Shown here: positions 57,561-64,000 of the stretch, piece by piece
Layout of the letters: the number at the start of each line of letters is the position of its first letter
Numbering within the stretch: the first letter of the stretch is position 1
NCBI GenBank assembly: GCA_028023455.1
Contig: JAQFVV010012397.1
Location: 2,161,501-2,225,500, forward strand
From: Epiperipatus broadwayi
Lineage: Eukaryota > Onychophora > Udeonychophora > Euonychophora > Peripatidae
Direction of reading: 5' to 3'
DNA: 64,000 bases
The notes under the pieces: model-generated
What the model was told of the DNA's origin: nothing
Databases searched by the model: none
What the model saw: the letters and a program-made list of their open reading frames with translations, nothing else
Translations under genes and position numbers: made by a program

Positions 57561-59710
57561 AGAATGTAACAACATTGACCAATATTTTTTATGTAATTTA
57601 TAATTCGTGCATGAAACCAAATGATTTCTATTAATAATTATAATTCTATTCAAATAGAGGAATCCAGAGTCCCATTATTCTTATAATAATATTCACTTTT
57701 ATAAAATTGTTTTCACATTGGCATCCAACCATACACATACTTCATATCATTTTATGTGTTTCAAATTACTTCATTGAAAGTAGTTTAGTAATTCATCAAT
57801 TACTATTTCAATAACTAATCTCTACATAATCTGTACTTCTAAACTGTTTCTATCCCATCCAGATTTCTCTTTGTCTTCTATTTATTAGAAGCATCTAGTG
57901 TGGCAAAAGATTTGATAAAGGTATTTCAACAGTATAGCAATCCCATTTAAAGTAAGTAATTTCTATAAAACATGTTTATAAACTTTCCAGAATGAATTGA
58001 CTACTGTATTCTAAAAAATTTTGAATTTTATATATTTATGATATTCATCTAAAAGTAAGTAACTTTCACTATTTAAAATTTATATCTTCAAACATTGTGC
58101 ATATATTTTTAAATGTCAGAAAGACAATATTCAGGCACTTGGGCTCAGATGTATCCTCTGATCTATATTTCAACAAATAAGGTTTACTATTGCTTACTGA
58201 ACTTACGTTTGCACTTTTTCTTCATAACTGACTTAGAATTATTCGTCGGTTCTGGAATTCACATACTCATAATTAAAATCCATCCATTCCTGAGTTAAAA
58301 ATTTAAGGAAAGGATTGAAATCAATGTAATAAATATTTTGAAAGGAAAAATAATAAGAGTTTTTTTTTTATTATTATTAGATCTGTCCCTCAAGAATATC
58401 TAAAACAATTCCAAGTTTCAAACAAAACTAGCATTATTTGTTTAGCCAATATATGTGTATAAAAATCCTTAAGTTTTCTAATAATCTTATGGTACAATAA
58501 AAGAAAAACGTAGAGATCATGGGAAAATTAAACTTTATTATATCATATGTGAAGACCTACTTTATGCAGTCTTAGAAGCATCTCAAAAAGAATTTCCACA
58601 ATTTATAAGGTGGCCATTCTTTTAAACCCAAGATTAGGTATTGTAAAAAAAATATCACTAAGGTAGAATTACAGGTTGTTTTCTTTTAATGTTCAGATAA
58701 AAGTAGTAGATTGATGAACCTTATTTTGACTATTTTGGACAAGGATTAACTTCAGGGGCAAAACATATTTGCTAACTTGGGGTGCAAAGTTACAGTATGA
58801 TTATCAAAATTATTCATCAACATTCCACTATATGTAATGAGAGCAGGCTGAATTATGATTAGTTGAAAGTTCAGCTTTACTTATCCATAGTGACTAGAAT
58901 TTTTAAAATAAAGATCAATGCTATCATTATTAATCTAACTTCAATTTATAATATTATTTAGGAAAATATTTATGTACAAAGATTTCTAAAAATTTTAAAT
59001 ACGAAAATATCATTAATTTATTCAAGAAGATGCTTTTTGATAAAGGAAAATGATTAAATGATGTCATACTATGTAAAAAAAATTTTTAAGCAATTTCTGT
59101 AGTGTCTTATCTATTATACTAATATTTTCATGGATAATCCTCCAGAATCAAAAAATAAGAAATGTATTTATATTGATAATTTTTGCCTTAAACAATATTT
59201 TGAGACAAGACATGGCATATTTCCTGTCTATTTAAATTGACATTGAATCATGTCCTAATATCTTTAATTTATAATTATTTCATATGATTTATTGAAATAA
59301 TTTTCTTAGCAACTTAATTATCACTGTTTGAAAGAATAACTAAGGAATAGTTACATACTTGCCTATTTTATTGTTGAATATCGCCCGCTGAAGAAAAAGA
59401 TTCGCATTAAACTTCTGAATATACAGTTAAATATTACTATGGTAAATATTACTGATGCATTAAAGTTAACTCCTTTACTATCATTTCTATTGAATATTCT
59501 TTCATCAAATATTAGAAGATAAATAGGCTTGCAAAAAATGTATAAAAAAGCTATTAAATAGACCAGACAGAAATAACTCATTAAATTCACCAGCCAAACA
59601 CATTAAATCAAGATCTATATTCTGGATGCTCAACAAGGAAAAATTTCAATTTATGAAATATTATAACTTCATCTTTCTTATTGCATTGCCAAATCCGTAT
59701 AATACTAACT
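57561..59710. other. A+T-rich spacer
   Basis: No gene or repeat recognised in about 2.1 kb. Confidence 0.4.
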
Positions 59711-59908
59711 CATCTATGCTCTATTACTGTTTTACAATGATTTTTATTACCACCCACTATGACAGTTTTGATTGCCCCAGCAATCTCCTTCAGAACTTCT
59801 ACTTATTTCCAGTTAGTAGAAGTTCTGAAGTAGATTACTGGAGCAATCGAAACTGTCATAGTGGGTGGTAATAAAAAGCATTATAAAACTAATAAAGAGC
59901 ATAGATGA
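59711..59908. mobile_element. Compact foldback element with the hairpin motif in both arms
   Basis: Arms 59711-59802 and 59815-59908 pair almost fully, leaving a loop of about 12 bp. The arms hold CCACCCACTATGACAGTTTT and CAATCTCCTTCAGAACTTCT with their complements. Motif copies are at 59762-59793 (minus, CTGAAGGAGATTGCTGGGGC then AATCAAAACTGTC) and 59824-59856 (plus, CTGAAGTAGATTACTGGAGC then AATCGAAACTGTC). The pairing is good enough that it may be a young insertion or an inverted duplication. Confidence 0.8.
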
Positions 59909-60699
59909 TTTAATATTATAAAAATTTCAATTAATTGAAAATTTATGGCACAAACAATGTGTTTTTGATGTGAAGTCTCAAAAATTTATTTCGTCCTCCA
60001 AATCTAATAATAGTCACTATGTTTATGAACTTCAAAAATGGAATTTAACAGCTTTCCACTTATATAGCTGTAGATATATCATAGCCCATCAAATTAAATA
60101 TCCATTATATACATATAAGATCCTCTATATTTATCCTTTCAATAATTTATGATGTGAAAAAATGTTGAATAAAAAAATTAATAAAGAAAAAGAAATTTTT
60201 AAATTTTAAACTTCATTTATTTTAAATTAATTTAAATATTAAAATTCATTGCACAACCTATTTGAATAATATTTTTTGTAAGTCCCTTATTTAGCTGTTG
60301 ATGAATCAGCATTTCATTATTAGAAGTTTTTTTAGTTTGATATAATTAGAATTTATAGTTTCCAAGAAAGTAAAGTATTGGGTTATCTATCCTAATTAAT
60401 ACAATAGTTTTTCCATTTTATTACAAAAGCAATTAACTTTATTGATCTTGTCTTTTTTTAAAAAAGGTGTGATAAAGGTTTTCTGTTTTTGTTGTGTTCT
60501 TTTTTTTTGTGTAAAAAAAAAAGTCTGCACTATTAATTTTGTTAAATTACTAACAATTATTTATCTATTTTTAAACTTTTTAATTTAAATAAGAAACTGT
60601 TTAAGAAAAATTTTGTAATCGAAATTTAACAGAATTCTATCAAATGGATTTTCTTAAATTTTGTACATACGCTAGAAATCAATGGCAATAAAATATTTC
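59909..60699. other. A+T-rich spacer
   Basis: Nothing supported. Confidence 0.4.
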
Positions 60700-61000
60700 T
60701 GGTTGGTCTCCTGGTTTGTTTACTGTAGAATGAGTTGGTGGTTGTGTTAATATCGGTTCAGTAAATTTTTAGTGATGTTCATAAGAAAACGTTATAGATT
60801 TTAAATGCTTCTATTAAAAAAAAATTACACTAAAATGCAATATGACAGTGAAATAATTCAGTTTGGTCTCCTGGTTTGTTTACTATAAACTGAGTTGGTG
60901 GATATATTAATATCGGTTCAGTAAATTTTCAGTGATGTTCATAAGAGAAAGTTATATTTTTTAAACACTTTTATTTAAAAAAAAGGTTAAACTAAAAAGT
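60700..61000. repeat. Tandem duplication, about 160-bp period
   Basis: Two units (from about 60701 and 60861) share TTGGTCTCCTGGTTTGTTTA, GAGTTGGTGG, TTAATATCGGTTCAGTAAAT and AGTGATGTTCATAAGA. These shared blocks are nearly identical, while the sequence between them differs. Confidence 0.75.
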
Positions 61001-61239
61001 GTTAATGATCAATTGAAATAGAAATAAAAATAAATCTTACTTTCAATTGATAGTCTATTTGTTTTTTTAAACAAAAAGTTGAAATTTAATTTTGTTTTTT
61101 GATGTAAAATTTATTTTTTTAAATACTTTTTAAATATTGAAATAAATTTGATTTTCCTTTAAAATGTATGACTGCAACATTTTTATTCTTTATTTTATAT
61201 AGACATGAGTATTAAAAAAGTATCTGAATACTAAATAAA

Positions 61240-61400
61240 TTAAAATTAATGTATATAAAAATATTTTATAATAAATACTTCTATTTATTGTGCGAATACT
61301 ATAAGTTAAAAGTAATATTAATTTACTGTACGAATACTAAAAAATAAAAATAATATATGTAAAAAGTGTTTAATATTAAATGCATTTATTTACTGTGCAC
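61240..61400. repeat. Degenerate short tandem repeat
   Basis: About three units of 60-70 bp share TTTA.TGTGCGAATACTA or close variants, separated by A+T-rich spacers. Confidence 0.45.
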
Positions 61401-61432
61401 TAAAAAGCAAAAAAACAATTGTTTACTTTAAT

Positions 61433-61577
61433 TACAATTGACATTTTTATATTTAATTTGAAATAAAAGTGTACCCAGAAATTAATTAATTAAATCATTA
61501 TTTTTTACAAGTGATCGAATTAATTAATTTCTAGACATCTTATGCTTTTATTTCAAATTAAATATAAATCCAATTGT
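61433..61577. mobile_element. Small foldback element
   Basis: Arms 61433-61494 and 61518-61577 are inverted (ATATTTAATTTGAAATAAAA with its complement, and AAATTAATTAATT with its complement), with a loop of about 23 bp. A MITE or a simple inverted duplication. Confidence 0.65.
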
Positions 61578-61599
61578 GGTTGAAGAAAACTATTTTTTG

Positions 61600-63880
61600 G
61601 ATATTTAGTACTCAGTAAATAATAGTTTATTATAAATTATTTTATATATATGTGAGTATTATTTGTTAATTATTTTTGTCTTTTTTTTAAACAAACTTAT
61701 TATGGATGTGTATGCCTTCTGTGGAGTACATGTTGAAAAAGTCTCTTACAAATATGTATCTTAATAAAGTATATTATATAGGTACTCTACTATCCACTAA
61801 TTTGGAATCCTGGACAAGCCTTGAATTTAGATTAAGATAATGAGACTTGTATTTAATAATAAAATTGAAGGTCTAATGAAGCTATAATTAAATATCTTTT
61901 GGTTAAAATTTTTTCAAGGTTTTTTTTTTTTTGTCTTGAAAAAAAAAAAAAATTGTATAACTGAATATTGCTAATTGTTAAAATTTTATATAATATTTAC
62001 ATTTTTATATAATTGATAAAAATATACTAAATTTATTATATATAAATTAGTGTAATTGTGTAAACTAGCAGAATTTTTTTCCAAGAAAATTTGAAAAATG
62101 AATGTTCATGTATTCTATTTGACAGATCTGTAAATAATTAATAGTATTTTTTCTTCACAAATATTTATTTGCATATATGCTAATTTAGAAATTTGCTTTT
62201 GGGATTTTTATTTATTTATTTTTGTTTAAAACTTTGGGTTTTTCAATTCATATGTCTTAAAATGCAAATGTTGGATATTTCTTGCAATTTTGCATTTAAA
62301 ATTTAAATAAAAAAAGTCACCTTCATTATTAACATTTTATTTCATTGAAGTTGAGAAGGGTAACTTAATTTGTAATACTTTTTTAAAGATATATATTATC
62401 ATATTTTTATAACTGAGCAGTTTAGTTTTGTAGTCAAAGTAGCAAATTCAGTAGCTAATGGTTACTGTACCAATTTCCAAAAAGTAAACAAAGGGTTCAC
62501 TTCACTTTAATGAAATTATTGTATTCAGTTTGCCCACTTTGATGAGCAAATGATTACAACAAATAACAATACGCTCTGTGTTGTGCATTCTTTGCTTAGT
62601 CTATTCATTTCTCATACAACTGGGTTATTAGGCAAATGAAATATTTTCAAGACAAGTAAATGACAATTTTTTTTTATTTTTAGAGAAAAGATTAGACTAT
62701 CTTCTCTCTTTATGTTATTTTCTTATACATGATTGTCTGAAACATCTTGATGAGAAAACATGAATTTATATCAGTCATATAATTTATTTGAAGCCATTTT
62801 TTAATTGTTTTATATTAATAATTGAAAAATGTGAGATTACTCTCAATTTGCCAATAGCTATTCAAAGCAATTAAAAAATAGTTTTAAAATAAGAATTGTA
62901 ACTGATATAATTTCATACTTTCTGGCCAAGACATTTTAGAAAATCTCAAGAAAAGGTGGTCATGATCTGAAATTTCTGTAAATAATAATAAAAAAATTAT
63001 TGTCTTATGTTTTGGCTTCTTACAGTGAAATATATTACTAAAAGATTGGAAGTATCTTATATTACATATGTATCTATATGTATTAGTTTAATGATTTTCA
63101 CTAATTTAAAGAGATGTAAACTTTGAATATAATGGTAATTTTTCTGTGTAATAAGGGAAAATTTTAGCTATGACATAATCAGACAATATTCAATTTAAAT
63201 TTGCAGTGCAAGTTGAAATCATATGATCTAATAATAGCAATAGTATTTATCTGATAATTGCTGAACTAAAAATGGAATTACTTTAAATAACTTAATATTC
63301 TAATTAGTATGAGAGTTATAACTCCGATATGTAGTTACTTTGTATGTGTGGAAATTTCAAATATAACAACTTATTTGAATTTTTATAAACAACTAAGCTT
63401 TTTATGCAAAGATTTATATATATATTACTTTAAAGACTTCTAGATATAAACATTGAAATATAATGGGAATTTTTCTGTTTAATAATCTAGATTAAATTTC
63501 AGCTATGTTGTATTTGTTAAACTTAACAGTTAAGAATGATTACAGAAATATCTAAAAGAACTTCTGAAGTTTCAATAATGTTAATGCTTACTGTTAAAAC
63601 TTAGTTTCCATTTAATAACTTATAATAGTGTTTTATTTGACTCACACACAGACATATATATGTAAAATATAATCTTAATTAAATTAATTTTTCAGAATTT
63701 GGCATAAAGTGGCAGAAATATATATTATGGTAGTTTTTAAATACATATAACATTTTTTTGTTATAAGAGCACAATTTAGATACAATTAAAGAAATTTGAA
63801 CACAAGCTTTCAAAATCCCTTCAGCTATTCATTCTATCTTATATATACTAATGATTGCATACATGCAGAACAGATAAATA
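61600..63880. other. A+T-rich stretch with a poly-T/poly-A hairpin
   Basis: A T run followed by an A run at about 61919-61951 (flanked by TTCAAGG and TCTTGAA) could fold as a hairpin. No gene, RNA or other repeat is recognised. Confidence 0.4.
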
Positions 63881-63929
63881 ATCTACAATGTATTTCGTGT
63901 TGGACATCACTTATCATTTGGTCCATGCG

Positions 63930-64000
63930 GTCATGTGTATCAGTTAGAAAAGATAGAGTGGGTAGCTGAAGGGAGTTTGAAAATTTCTGTTCAAATCCCT
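63930..64000 (+). repeat. Possible tRNA-derived SINE head, cut by the window end
   Basis: A TAGCTGAAGGG A-box-like stretch is followed by GTTCAAATCCCT, a good B box, at the edge of the window. The A-to-B spacing is short for a tRNA. Its body would lie outside the window. Confidence 0.3.

Overview
This is an A+T-rich window of animal nuclear DNA (more than three quarters A+T by eye). It is gene-poor, with long introns and many decayed transposable elements. It looks like an invertebrate. The ribosomal protein S20 sequence and the mix of elements (RTE-like LINEs, gypsy-like LTR elements, foldback elements, tRNA-derived SINEs) fit an arthropod, perhaps an arachnid, but that placement is inference.

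The one gene named with confidence is ribosomal protein S20 (RPS20), on the minus strand. It has three exons: 44971-45057 (5' UTR plus the ATG alone), 32031-32130 and 24222-24478. They encode 119 residues, the usual family length, across about 20.8 kb, with introns of 12.8 and 7.6 kb. A TCT/TOP-type start lies near 45057. About 360 bp away, a possible divergent plus-strand first exon (45416-45430) sits beside a palindromic CRE. Three exon-like minus-strand segments at 53919-54958 may belong to a second, unrecognised gene.

Layout. 0.8-3.9 kb: a GC-richer LTR-like block, then a dead gypsy-type pol. 4.4-7.2 kb: a dead LINE (minus). 8.28-8.55 and 10.95-11.25 kb: two foldback elements flanking an RTE-like LINE at 9.28-10.42 kb. 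12.21-14.35 kb: a solo 2.1-kb LTR. 15.33-15.97 kb: a MITE. 18.23-22.48 kb: an LTR element with two long LTRs, a tRNA primer-binding site and only about 550 bp of non-coding interior. 24.2-45.1 kb: RPS20, with intron 1 holding two copies of a second LINE family, a foldback element, another RTE-like LINE, a SINE-like head and tandem duplications. 46.33-47.46 kb: a third RTE-like copy (minus). 48.63-48.96 kb: a SINE. 50.21-50.93 kb: a long foldback element. 56.4-57.56 kb: the 5' part of an RTE-like LINE. 59.71-59.91 kb: another foldback. 60.7-61.6 kb: tandem repeats and a small foldback.

The most unusual signal is a short motif found at about eleven sites, often in both arms of foldback elements. 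It reads CTGATGAAG, then a small hairpin (GAYTG / CARTC type), then GAAAC. The layout resembles a hammerhead-ribozyme core but does not match it exactly. A second foldback family carries a variant in its loop. A second notable item is a 36-nt exon-like segment inside RPS20 intron 1 that has good splice sites and keeps the reading frame.
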